Shown: one piece after another, positions 34,137-41,321 of the stretch
Position numbering within the stretch: position 1 is the first letter of the stretch
Layout: each line of letters starts with the position of its first letter
Assembly (NCBI RefSeq): GCF_000808015.1
Contig: NZ_JWHR01000057.1
Span: forward strand, 1 to 41,321
Direction of reading: 5' to 3'
From: Terrisporobacter othiniensis
Lineage (GTDB): Bacteria; Bacillota; Clostridia; Peptostreptococcales; Peptostreptococcaceae
DNA length: 41,321 bases
Position numbers and translations under genes: made by a program
The notes under the pieces: model-generated
What the model was told of the DNA's origin: nothing
Databases searched by the model: none
Seen by the model: only the letters and a program-made list of their open reading frames with translations

Positions 34137-35477
34137 ATGTCTAAATATAGAGGAATAGATGTAAGTAACTGGTCAGGAACAATTGATTGGGAAAGTGTGG
34201 CTAATAGTGGTGTTGAAGCTGTCATAATACAAGCATCAGAAGGGACTTTTTATAGAGATCCTTATTTACAAGAATTTTATGATGGTGCAAGAAGAAATAA
34301 TTTAAAGATAGGGTTTTATCATTTTTTTAATCCTGGATCTTCACCAACACCAGTGGAACAAGCTAGATATTTTGTTGATACAATAAGTGGTCTTCATTCA
34401 GATATTAAATTGGTATTAGACTTAGAACAGACAGGAGGTCTTGGTAATTATGAATTAACAAAGCAGGCCATAGAATTCTTAGAAGAAGTTAAAAAATTAA
34501 GTGGACTTGATGTTGCTGTTTATACTTATACAAACTTTGCACAAAATAATTTATATAAGGGAATAGGGTTGGAGAATTATCCTTTATGGATTGCACAAAT
34601 TGATATAGATGCACCTCAATCAAATCCAATATGGGGAGATAAATATGCAGCATGGCAGTATTCTGATACAGGTAGAGTATCTGGTATATATACAAATACA
34701 GATTTAGATATATTTTATGAGCATATATTTTTAGATGATAAAAAAGATGTTCCAGGTATTAGAAAAGAAGAATCAAAAGATAAAAAAGTGATTTACTATA
34801 CTGTACAAGAAGGAGATACATTAAGTAGTATAGCTAAAAGATATGGTGTGTCAGTGAAAGAATTAGAAAAAATTAATGGCCTTGCAGATTCTAACTTAAT
34901 ATACCCTGGTGAAGTGTTGAAAATTTATCCTAAAGAAAAAAGAGAAGAAAGAAAAAAAGAAGGAAGCAAATTTTATAGCACTTATATTGTAATGAGTGGT
35001 GATACATTGTCAAGCATAGCAATTAAGTTTCATACAACAGTAGATGAATTAGTCAAATTGAATGATATATCAAATCCAAATCTAATATATCCAGGAGAAA
35101 TTATTAAGGTGCCAAGCGTCAAAAGAGGAGCAAGTAAATCAATTTCAAGTAAAGAATATATAAAAACTTATATAGTTAGATCTGGAGATACTCTTTATGG
35201 AATAGCTAAAAGATTCCACACTACAGTTGATAAGTTAGTTGAATTAAATGGATTATCAAATCCTAATTTAATATATCCAGGGCAAGTATTAAAAATAGAA
35301 TCTTCTGGAAGAGTAAAAGACGGAGAAGGATTTAGAGATTATTATGTGGTTCAAAAAGGGGATACTTTATCAAAAATAGCTAAAAAATTTAATAAAACAG
35401 AACAGGAATTACTAGATCATAATGATATATTAAATGATAAAGATTTAGATGAAGGTCATGTAATTAAATTGAATTAA
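34137..35477 (+). CDS. GH25 lysozyme with four LysM domains
   Basis: Predicted muramidase cutting the N-acetylmuramic acid-GlcNAc bond of peptidoglycan. GH25 domain about residues 3-205: GIDVSNWSGTIDW (active-site Asp near 6), GFYHFFNP and LVLDLEQTGG with the acidic DLE pair. Four LysM peptidoglycan-binding repeats follow, each containing (S/E)GDTL or KGDTLS and ending YPG(E/Q)xxK-like, at about 221-265, 281-325, 341-386 and 398-446. Hydrophilic, lysine-rich linkers separate them. No signal peptide: the protein starts MSKYRGIDVS. Release by lysis, by the mother cell in sporulation, or by an unknown route would be required. AGGAGG is the ribosome site; a terminator follows. Confidence 0.93.
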   Translation: MSKYRGIDVSNWSGTIDWESVANSGVEAVIIQASEGTFYRDPYLQEFYDGARRNNLKIGFYHFFNPGSSPTPVEQARYFVDTISGLHSDIKLVLDLEQTGGLGNYELTKQAIEFLEEVKKLSGLDVAVYTYTNFAQNNLYKGIGLENYPLWIAQIDIDAPQSNPIWGDKYAAWQYSDTGRVSGIYTNTDLDIFYEHIFLDDKKDVPGIRKEESKDKKVIYYTVQEGDTLSSIAKRYGVSVKELEKINGLADSNLIYPGEVLKIYPKEKREERKKEGSKFYSTYIVMSGDTLSSIAIKFHTTVDELVKLNDISNPNLIYPGEIIKVPSVKRGASKSISSKEYIKTYIVRSGDTLYGIAKRFHTTVDKLVELNGLSNPNLIYPGQVLKIESSGRVKDGEGFRDYYVVQKGDTLSKIAKKFNKTEQELLDHNDILNDKDLDEGHVIKLN

Positions 35478-35481
35478 TTTT

Positions 35482-35530
35482 AAAAAGCTATATCAGAACA
35501 ATAAATTTGTTTTGGTATAGCTTTTTTTAT
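35482..35530. terminator. terminator between lysozyme gene and convergent gene
   Basis: A long stem, AAAAAGCTATATCAGAACA with TGTTTTGGTATAGCTTTTT (G-U and one mismatch), loop ATAAATT, then T. A-rich left flank allows use from both sides. Confidence 0.82.
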
Positions 35531-35544
35531 TTATGAAATTATAT

Positions 35545-36270
35545 TTATTTATATTTATTTATTGAACTTACTAAATGCTCTAGCTTAAATTTAGGATAAA
35601 TAGGCTTTCTATTATATATTAAAGAGTTTTTTCTATATTCGTTATACTGTTCAGTCTCTTCTTCAAAATACTTATTAATTCCAATTTCCAACATATCTTC
35701 TTCATTATCAAAGTGCATATAATTTAAGTAGTCATCAATTAATGTAGGATTTTCATCTATTAAAGTTATGAACTTTTCTTGTATTACTTTTAATTGCTTT
35801 AATAGACCTTTTGTTGCTCTACTAATCTCATCATTAAGATATTTTACATCTATCACTGAATTAGTAAGATCATTCATTACACTATATTGAGCATCTCTTA
35901 TTCTTCTTGTATAAACTTCTGACAAGAAAAATAATTCACCTAAAATTTTTTCTTTCTCGAAGAAGCCAGGAACTAAAAGTCTTATAGATGATAAATCAGA
36001 TTTTTTATCCACAGTTAATTGAGTTCCATGATTAAATATGATTTTTAGTGGAAACTTAAGATCATCTATATTTGCTTCTTCTTTTAGAATCTCATTCTCA
36101 ACAATAAATAACTTACTATTTTGAAAAATAACAAAGCTAGAATTATAGTTGTAATATAAAGTTTTTGTAGGAACTTTATCTCCGAAATTAAAACTACGAA
36201 TTCCATCATTACATCGAACTACACATTCATCATTACTTAAAACAGGATAATAAAAACAATCAAACTTCAT
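35545..36270 (-). CDS. hypothetical protein
   Basis: A 241-residue soluble protein. The first ~100 residues look beta-rich (FDCFYYPVLSNDECVVRCNDGIRSFNFG...), the rest is helical and strongly charged (KYLNDEISRATKGLLKQLKVIQEKFITLIDE). I see no signal peptide, membrane segment or known motif. The family is unknown to me. It is convergent with the lysozyme gene; the start is ATG 36270 with a weak GGGTGGG upstream sequence (minus strand). No function is proposed. Confidence 0.72.
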   Translation of the reverse strand: MKFDCFYYPVLSNDECVVRCNDGIRSFNFGDKVPTKTLYYNYNSSFVIFQNSKLFIVENEILKEEANIDDLKFPLKIIFNHGTQLTVDKKSDLSSIRLLVPGFFEKEKILGELFFLSEVYTRRIRDAQYSVMNDLTNSVIDVKYLNDEISRATKGLLKQLKVIQEKFITLIDENPTLIDDYLNYMHFDNEEDMLEIGINKYFEEETEQYNEYRKNSLIYNRKPIYPKFKLEHLVSSINKYK

Positions 36271-36407
36271 AACACATCAACCCACCCTTATAAAAAATAT
36301 ATAATAAATAAAAAATATTAAATATAAATAGTAAATGTAAATAATAATGAAATAATAGTAAATTTTAACAGAGGAAGTGTTACTCAATTAACAATTTAAA
36401 ATTTAAC

Positions 36408-36459
36408 TTGACTAAAGAAAAAAAGTTTCCTACAATAATAGTTGCCTTAGTTAACTATT
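36408..36459 (+). promoter_or_regulatory. promoter and MarR-type operator of the marR-ABC operon
   Basis: TTGACT (36408-36413), 17 bp, TACAAT (36431-36436). Just downstream, over and after the start site, lies TAGTTAACTA (36448-36457, perfect palindrome) within the outer dyad AATAGTT (36437-36443)/AACTATT (36453-36459). TAGTTAACTA is a form often seen in MarR-family operators. A further pair, AGTTTCC (36424-36430) and GGAAACT (36466-36472), flanks the region. Autorepression by the MarR protein at 36499 is expected, relieved by the exporter's substrate. Confidence 0.72.
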
Positions 36460-36498
36460 TTCTTTGGAAACTAAAATGAACTGAAAGGGATGAAAGAA

Positions 36499-36966
36499 AT
36501 GAGTATGCTACAAAAAAAATCTAAAGAGTTTTTAGATTCTATAACAAAAATAAAAAAGCTAGCTCATAAATATAAAAAATCACAAGAGTTTCACCCAGGA
36601 ATGCTTATGACAATGAAGATTATTTATAGTAATTGTTTAAGCAATAAAGAAGATGAAAATTATTATGGGATGAAGACTTCTGAATTAACAAAATATTTGT
36701 GTATTACAAAGCCAGCCACATCGAAAATGTTGAATGTTATGGAGGAAAAAGGATATATTTATAGGACTTCTAACAAAAGTGACAGAAGAGTCGTGTATGT
36801 GAAATTAACGGAGGAAGGTGAAGAGTTTTTAAAAGATCAAAATAGAAAATTTGAAAACTTTACTTGCAGGGTAGTTGAAAAAATGGGTGAAGAAGATACA
36901 GATAACTTGATACGTCTATTTGGAAAACTTTATGATGTTATAGAAGAATTACAATCTGAGAAATAA
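36499..36966 (+). CDS. MarR-family transcriptional regulator
   Basis: A 155-residue winged-helix regulator. The DNA-binding domain (about residues 45-110) contains MKTSELTKYLCITKPATSKMLNVMEEKGYIYR and the wing SDRRVVYVKLTEEG with the D-x-R motif conserved in MarR proteins. Helices at both ends form the dimer interface. The start is ATG 36499 with AAAGGG about 9 nt upstream; the in-frame ATG 36490 touches that site. It lies 29 bp before two ABC exporter genes and shares their promoter, so it most likely represses its own operon. Confidence 0.92.
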   Translation: MSMLQKKSKEFLDSITKIKKLAHKYKKSQEFHPGMLMTMKIIYSNCLSNKEDENYYGMKTSELTKYLCITKPATSKMLNVMEEKGYIYRTSNKSDRRVVYVKLTEEGEEFLKDQNRKFENFTCRVVEKMGEEDTDNLIRLFGKLYDVIEELQSEK

Positions 36967-36995
36967 AATCACAAAAATGAAGAAAGGGAGAAAAG

Positions 36996-39299
36996 ATGTT
37001 AAAAATATTTAAGCATTTAAAAAATTCGAGTTTTATAATTTTTATAATTATATTACTTTTAGCAGGCCAAGCAACATGTGAACTATCTTTACCTACTTAT
37101 ACTTCAAATATTATTAATATAGGTATACAACAAGGCGGAATAGAGAATTCTGTTCCTGAGGTAATAAGAAAAACTGAAATGGATAAACTTTTTATTTTTA
37201 TGAATGATAAAAATAAAGATGTAGTATTAGATAATTATAAATTATTAAATAAAGAGTCTTTGAGTAGCTATGAATTTAATAAATATAAAGAATCTTATCC
37301 AGCATTAGATAAAGAAGATATATATTTATTAAACACAAATAAAGAAGAGACTATATTAAAACTTGATAAAATACTTGGAAAACCAGAATTAATTGTATAT
37401 GGATTAGACAGTGATGATGAATCAAGTAAAATAATTCAAGAACAAATGAAAAAGAACATGACTGAAAATATGAGATCACAAAATATGTCACAAGGAAATA
37501 TGACAAATCCTTCAATGAATATAGATTTAGAAAATATGGATATGTTTACAATATTAGAGTCAATGTCAAAAGATCAAAGAGATGGCATAATTAAAGAAAT
37601 TGATAAGCAGTTAGTTGATTTACCAGATGCAATGATTAGTCAAGGGGCTGTATCTTTTGTTAAGAATGAGTACAATGAAATTGGTATAGACACTGACAAT
37701 ATGCAAACAACATATATACTTACTACAGGAGCAAAAATGATTGGAATAACTGTACTAAGTATGATAGCAGCTATTACAGTAGGATTTTTAGCATCAAGAG
37801 TAGGGGCATCTTTAGGTCGTACGTTAAGATCTAAAACTTTTGAAAAAGTAATGAGATTTTCAAGCAAAGAGATGACGGAGTTTTCTACAGCATCGCTTAT
37901 AACACGTAGCACAAACGATATACAACAAATTCAACAAATGACTGTAATGATGCTAAGGATGGTATTCTTTGCACCATTTATGGCACTTGGTGGTATATAC
38001 AAAGCATTGAGTACAAATACATCAATGACATGGATTATAGGTGTAGCTGTTTTAGGTGTTGTAGTAATTGTAGGTATATTATTTACAACAGTAATGCCTA
38101 GATTTAAGCTATTACAAAATTTAGTAGATAAATTAAACTTAGTAACAAGAGAAATTTTAACAGGACTTCCTGTTATACGTGCATTTAGTACACAAAGATT
38201 TGAAGAAAATAGATTTGACGGAGTTAATAAAGATTTAACTAAAGTAAATATGTTTGTTAACAGAATGATGTCTTGTATGATGCCAGCTATGATGCTTGTT
38301 ATGAATGTTATATCGGTATTAATAGTTTGGGTAGGTGCAAAAAACATTGATACTGGAGCAATGCAAGTTGGAGATATGATGGCATTTATTCAATATACAA
38401 TGCAAATAGTAATGTCATTCTTAATGATATCAATGATTTCAGTTATGATACCAAGAGCAGCAGTATCAGCTAATCGTATAAATGAAGTGCTAGAAAAGGA
38501 TATAGTAATTAAAGAAGATAAAAATCCTAAATCTTTTGATAATAATAAAAAAGGTTTAGTTGAATTTAATAATGTTTCATTTAAGTATCCAGATGCAGAT
38601 GAAGATATACTACATGATATTAACTTTACTGCTGAACCAGGAAAAACTACAGCATTCATTGGAAGTACAGGAAGTGGAAAATCTACACTTATTAATTTAA
38701 TACCAAGATTCCACGATGTAACGGAAGGTGAAATTAAGGTAAATGGTATTAATATCAAAAATGTTTCACTTCATGATTTAAGAGAAAAAATTGGTTATGT
38801 TCCGCAAAAGGGAGTGTTATTCTCTGGAACTATAGATTCTAACTTAAGATATGGTAAAAAGGATGCTACAGAAGAAGATATAATAAAAGCAGCAAAAATA
38901 GCTCAATCAATAGACTTCATAAATGATAAAGAAGATAAGTTTGATTCTGAAATATCACAAGGAGGTTCAAATGTATCAGGTGGTCAGAAACAAAGACTAT
39001 CTATTGCCAGAGCAATAGCAAAAGAACCAGAAATATTTATATTTGATGATAGTTTCTCTGCTCTAGATTTTAAAACAGATGCGAAACTTCGTAAAGCATT
39101 AAAAACAGAAACTAAAGAAAGTACAGTATTAATAGTAGCCCAAAGAATTAGTACTATTTTGGATGCAGATCAAATCGTAGTATTAGATGAAGGAAAAGTG
39201 GTTGGAATAGGTAAACATAAAGAACTTCTAAAAAATTGTGAAATCTATAAAGAAATAGCATTGTCACAACTTTCAAAGGAGGAGTTAGAAAATGAGTAG
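36996..39299 (+). CDS. ABC multidrug-type exporter, degenerate-site half
   Basis: A 767-residue half-transporter (membrane domain plus ATPase). The membrane domain spans about residues 15-490 but is interrupted after the first helix by an unusually long hydrophilic, methionine-rich insertion (about residues 45-240, repeated NM/QNM), probably extracellular. The ATPase has Walker A GSTGSGKST, signature VSGGQ and Walker B FIFDDS. The residue after Walker B Asp is Asp, not the catalytic Glu, as in the degenerate half of heterodimeric exporters (for example TM287/288, BmrCD). The next gene overlaps by 8 bp and supplies the other half. AGAAAGGGAG is the ribosome site. Confidence 0.93.
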   Translation: MLKIFKHLKNSSFIIFIIILLLAGQATCELSLPTYTSNIINIGIQQGGIENSVPEVIRKTEMDKLFIFMNDKNKDVVLDNYKLLNKESLSSYEFNKYKESYPALDKEDIYLLNTNKEETILKLDKILGKPELIVYGLDSDDESSKIIQEQMKKNMTENMRSQNMSQGNMTNPSMNIDLENMDMFTILESMSKDQRDGIIKEIDKQLVDLPDAMISQGAVSFVKNEYNEIGIDTDNMQTTYILTTGAKMIGITVLSMIAAITVGFLASRVGASLGRTLRSKTFEKVMRFSSKEMTEFSTASLITRSTNDIQQIQQMTVMMLRMVFFAPFMALGGIYKALSTNTSMTWIIGVAVLGVVVIVGILFTTVMPRFKLLQNLVDKLNLVTREILTGLPVIRAFSTQRFEENRFDGVNKDLTKVNMFVNRMMSCMMPAMMLVMNVISVLIVWVGAKNIDTGAMQVGDMMAFIQYTMQIVMSFLMISMISVMIPRAAVSANRINEVLEKDIVIKEDKNPKSFDNNKKGLVEFNNVSFKYPDADEDILHDINFTAEPGKTTAFIGSTGSGKSTLINLIPRFHDVTEGEIKVNGINIKNVSLHDLREKIGYVPQKGVLFSGTIDSNLRYGKKDATEEDIIKAAKIAQSIDFINDKEDKFDSEISQGGSNVSGGQKQRLSIARAIAKEPEIFIFDDSFSALDFKTDAKLRKALKTETKESTVLIVAQRISTILDADQIVVLDEGKVVGIGKHKELLKNCEIYKEIALSQLSKEELENE

Positions 39300-41151
39300 A
39301 GAAGGAAATAGACCAAGAAGAGCGAGAGGACCTATGGGTGGAGGCCATGGAATGAGAGGCCCTGCAGAAAAAGCAAAAGATTTTAAAGGAACAATGAGAA
39401 CACTAATCTCTTATTTAGCTAAATATAAATTATCTATAATAATAGTATTTATATTTGCCATAGGTAGTGTTACATTCTCTGTAATAGGTCCTAAAATATT
39501 AGGTAAAGCTACAACAGAAATATTTAATGGATTAGTAAGCAAAGTATCTGGAGAAGGTACTGGCATAGATTTTGAAGTTATAAAAAGAATATTAATAACT
39601 TTAGTTATATTATATGTTGTAAGTGCGATATTCTCATTTATACAGGGATATGTAATGAGTGGTATTTCTCAAAAGGTAGCGTATAATCTTAGAGATGAAT
39701 TAGTTAAAAAAATAAATAGATTACCTATGAAATATTTTGACAAAAAAACTCATGGAGAAGTATTATCAAGATTCACAAATGATATAGATACATTGTCGAT
39801 GAGTTTAAATCAAAGTTTAACACAAATAATAACATCTATTACCACTTTAGTAGGTGTATTAATAATGATGTTATCTATAAGTGTACTTATGACAATTAGT
39901 GCATTAGTAGTTATACCAATATCATTATTTATAATTTCCTTTGTTATTAAAAGATCTCAAAAATACTTTAAAAGTCAACAAGAGTATTTAGGTCAAGTTA
40001 ATGGGCAGGTAGAAGAATTATATGGTGGTCATACAGTAGTTCAAGCTTTCAATGGAGAAGAAGAATCTATAAAAGAATTTAATAAAGTTAATAATAAATT
40101 ATATGACTCAGCATGGAAATCTCAATTTTTATCAAGTACAATGCAACCTATAATGATGTTTGTTGGGAACTTAAGTTATGTAGTTGTTTCAATACTTGGC
40201 GGATATTTAGTTATAAAAAATAAAATTGAAGTAGGTGATATACAATCATTTATTCAATATGTAAGAAGTTTTAATCAACCAATATCACAAATGGCTCAAA
40301 TATCAAATCAATTACAATCTACTGCAGCTGCAGCTGAGAGAGTATTCGAATTCCTAAATGAAGAGGAAGAAGATGTAACAGTAGAAAATCCTGTAAGTAT
40401 AAAGGGATTAGAAGGCAAAATTGATTTTGAAAATGTTAAGTTTGGATATGATAAAGATAGAACAATAATTAAAGACTTTACAGCTCATGTAAAACCAGGA
40501 CAAAAAGTTGCACTAGTTGGACCTACAGGTGCAGGTAAATCAACTATGATAAAATTATTAATGAGATTCTACGATGTAAACTCTGGAGCTATTCTTGTGG
40601 ATGGTCACAATGTTAAAGATTTCAATAGAGGAGAACTTAGAGAATTATTTGGAATGGTTCTTCAAGATACTTGGTTATTTAGTGGTTCAATAAAAGAAAA
40701 TATTAGATATGGTAGATTAAATGCTAGTGATGATGAAGTAATAAATGCAGCGAAAGCAGCTCATGTTCATCATTTTATAAAAACTTTACCAGATGGATAT
40801 AATATGTTATTGAATGAAGAATCAAGTAATATATCACAAGGCCAAAAACAATTATTAACTATAGCTCGTGCAATATTAGCAGATCCTAAGATATTAATAT
40901 TAGATGAAGCTACAAGTTCTGTTGATACAAGAACTGAACTTTTAATTCAAAAAGCTATGGATAATTTAATGGAAGGAAGAACTAGTTTTGTAATTGCTCA
41001 TAGATTATCTACAATAAAAAATGCTGATTTAATACTAGTTATTAATGATGGTGATATTATAGAACAAGGAAACCATGAAGAATTATTAGCAAAAGATGGA
41101 TTCTACGCAAATTTATATAATTCACAATTTGCAGATAAAGAAGCTATGTAA
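39292..41151 (+). CDS. ABC multidrug-type exporter, canonical Walker B half
   Basis: A 619-residue half-transporter: an unusual Gly/Arg-rich N-terminal tail (SREGNRPRRARGPMGGG..., about 30 residues), a six-helix membrane domain (about 40-350) and an ATPase domain with Walker A GPTGAGKST and canonical Walker B ILILDEATSSVD, but a degenerate signature ISQGQ in place of LSGGQ. With the preceding gene this gives one good site (this Walker A/B with the partner's VSGGQ) and one degenerate site, the pattern of heterodimeric exporters. Its ATG overlaps the end of the first half by 8 bp. Substrate is unknown; the MarR context suggests a drug or toxic lipid. Confidence 0.94.
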   Translation: MSREGNRPRRARGPMGGGHGMRGPAEKAKDFKGTMRTLISYLAKYKLSIIIVFIFAIGSVTFSVIGPKILGKATTEIFNGLVSKVSGEGTGIDFEVIKRILITLVILYVVSAIFSFIQGYVMSGISQKVAYNLRDELVKKINRLPMKYFDKKTHGEVLSRFTNDIDTLSMSLNQSLTQIITSITTLVGVLIMMLSISVLMTISALVVIPISLFIISFVIKRSQKYFKSQQEYLGQVNGQVEELYGGHTVVQAFNGEEESIKEFNKVNNKLYDSAWKSQFLSSTMQPIMMFVGNLSYVVVSILGGYLVIKNKIEVGDIQSFIQYVRSFNQPISQMAQISNQLQSTAAAAERVFEFLNEEEEDVTVENPVSIKGLEGKIDFENVKFGYDKDRTIIKDFTAHVKPGQKVALVGPTGAGKSTMIKLLMRFYDVNSGAILVDGHNVKDFNRGELRELFGMVLQDTWLFSGSIKENIRYGRLNASDDEVINAAKAAHVHHFIKTLPDGYNMLLNEESSNISQGQKQLLTIARAILADPKILILDEATSSVDTRTELLIQKAMDNLMEGRTSFVIAHRLSTIKNADLILVINDGDIIEQGNHEELLAKDGFYANLYNSQFADKEAM

Positions 41152-41196
41152 AAAATAATTATAGAATGAAAATTAAAACACCTTGAATATATTATT

Positions 41197-41321
41197 TGAA
41201 GTGAACCCTTTACACGGGAATAAATAAAACAACCTCTTTTGAAACATACTATATGTATGATTTTAAAGGAGGTTATTTTATTATGAGTACAAGAGTACAC
41301 TACTCACCAGAAATAAAATGG
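41197..41321 (+). mobile_element. start of an IS3-like insertion sequence (truncated by window edge)
   Basis: The sequence from TGAAGTGAACCCTTTACACG (41197) to the edge has a base composition unlike the AT-rich flank and precedes a transposase start, consistent with a left terminal inverted repeat of an IS3-family element. The exact end cannot be proven because the right inverted repeat and target duplication lie outside the window. Confidence 0.5.
41283..41321 (+). CDS. IS3-family transposase OrfA, N-terminal fragment
   Basis: Thirteen codons reach the window edge: MSTRVHYSPEIKW. This opening resembles OrfA helix-turn-helix proteins of IS3-family elements common in Firmicutes (MSTRVHYSPE(V/I)KW). 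A strong ribosome site, AAAGGAGG, lies upstream. The rest of the gene is outside the window, so confidence rests on the opening only. Confidence 0.6.
   Translation, partial: MSTRVHYSPEIKW

Overview
The window is AT-rich chromosomal DNA from a low-GC, Gram-positive, endospore-forming anaerobe. Class III (oxygen-sensitive) ribonucleotide reductase, ThyX, formate-tetrahydrofolate ligase, an alpha/beta-type small acid-soluble spore protein and a Clostridia-style Agr locus together point to Clostridia, most plausibly a Peptostreptococcaceae relative (inferred from gene content; no database search was possible). There are no rRNA or tRNA genes, no CRISPR array and no prophage. The only mobile DNA is the start of an IS3-like element at the right edge.

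Layout. 1-5.5 kb: a deoxynucleotide/thymidylate block (dCMP deaminase, then nrdD-folD-thyX-nrdG) whose main promoter carries two NrdR-type boxes 32 bp apart. 5.5-11.7 kb: singly transcribed genes: a patatin-like lipase, a tocopherol-cyclase-like protein (minus strand), a METTL25-type methyltransferase, cardiolipin synthase, an unknown protein and an alpha/beta SASP. 11.7-15.9 kb: an Agr quorum-sensing cassette (kinase-less sensor-like membrane protein, AgrB and a 35-codon AgrD), followed by a membrane GGDEF/HD-GYP protein and an unknown helical protein. 16-20.3 kb: a glucose-type PTS EIICBA with a cre-like operator, and formate-tetrahydrofolate ligase. 20.5-26.4 kb: a CapA-like protein, a decayed surface-protein gene with MucBP-like repeats, and a PspA-YdjG-YdjI envelope-stress operon that lacks ydjH. 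26.6-30.5 kb: an orphan winged-helix protein, a LysR regulator, a candidate small RNA with C-rich loops, a small membrane protein, a 56-residue BFD-like [2Fe-2S] protein and a TipA-type MerR regulator. 30.8-36.3 kb: threonine ammonia-lyase, a minus-strand thiol-redox pair (CoA-disulfide-reductase-like enzyme plus a thioredoxin-fold protein missing its second cysteine), a GH25-LysM lysozyme and an unknown protein. 36.4-41.2 kb: a MarR regulator with a heterodimeric ABC exporter, then the IS start.

How the genes fit together. In the first block dCMP deaminase makes dUMP, FolD supplies methylene-THF, ThyX makes dTMP and NrdD/NrdG supply the other deoxynucleotides, so the block is close to a complete anaerobic dNTP/dTTP module under NrdR-type control. 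The Agr cassette has no adjacent histidine kinase or AgrA regulator; its promoter is spanned by a 10-bp dyad, and the next gene makes or degrades c-di-GMP. The sequence suggests, but does not prove, that the peptide signal is read in a non-standard way. The most interesting targets are this Agr locus, the candidate CCCTC-loop sRNA at 28.8 kb, and the PspA operon with a possible non-standard start codon.
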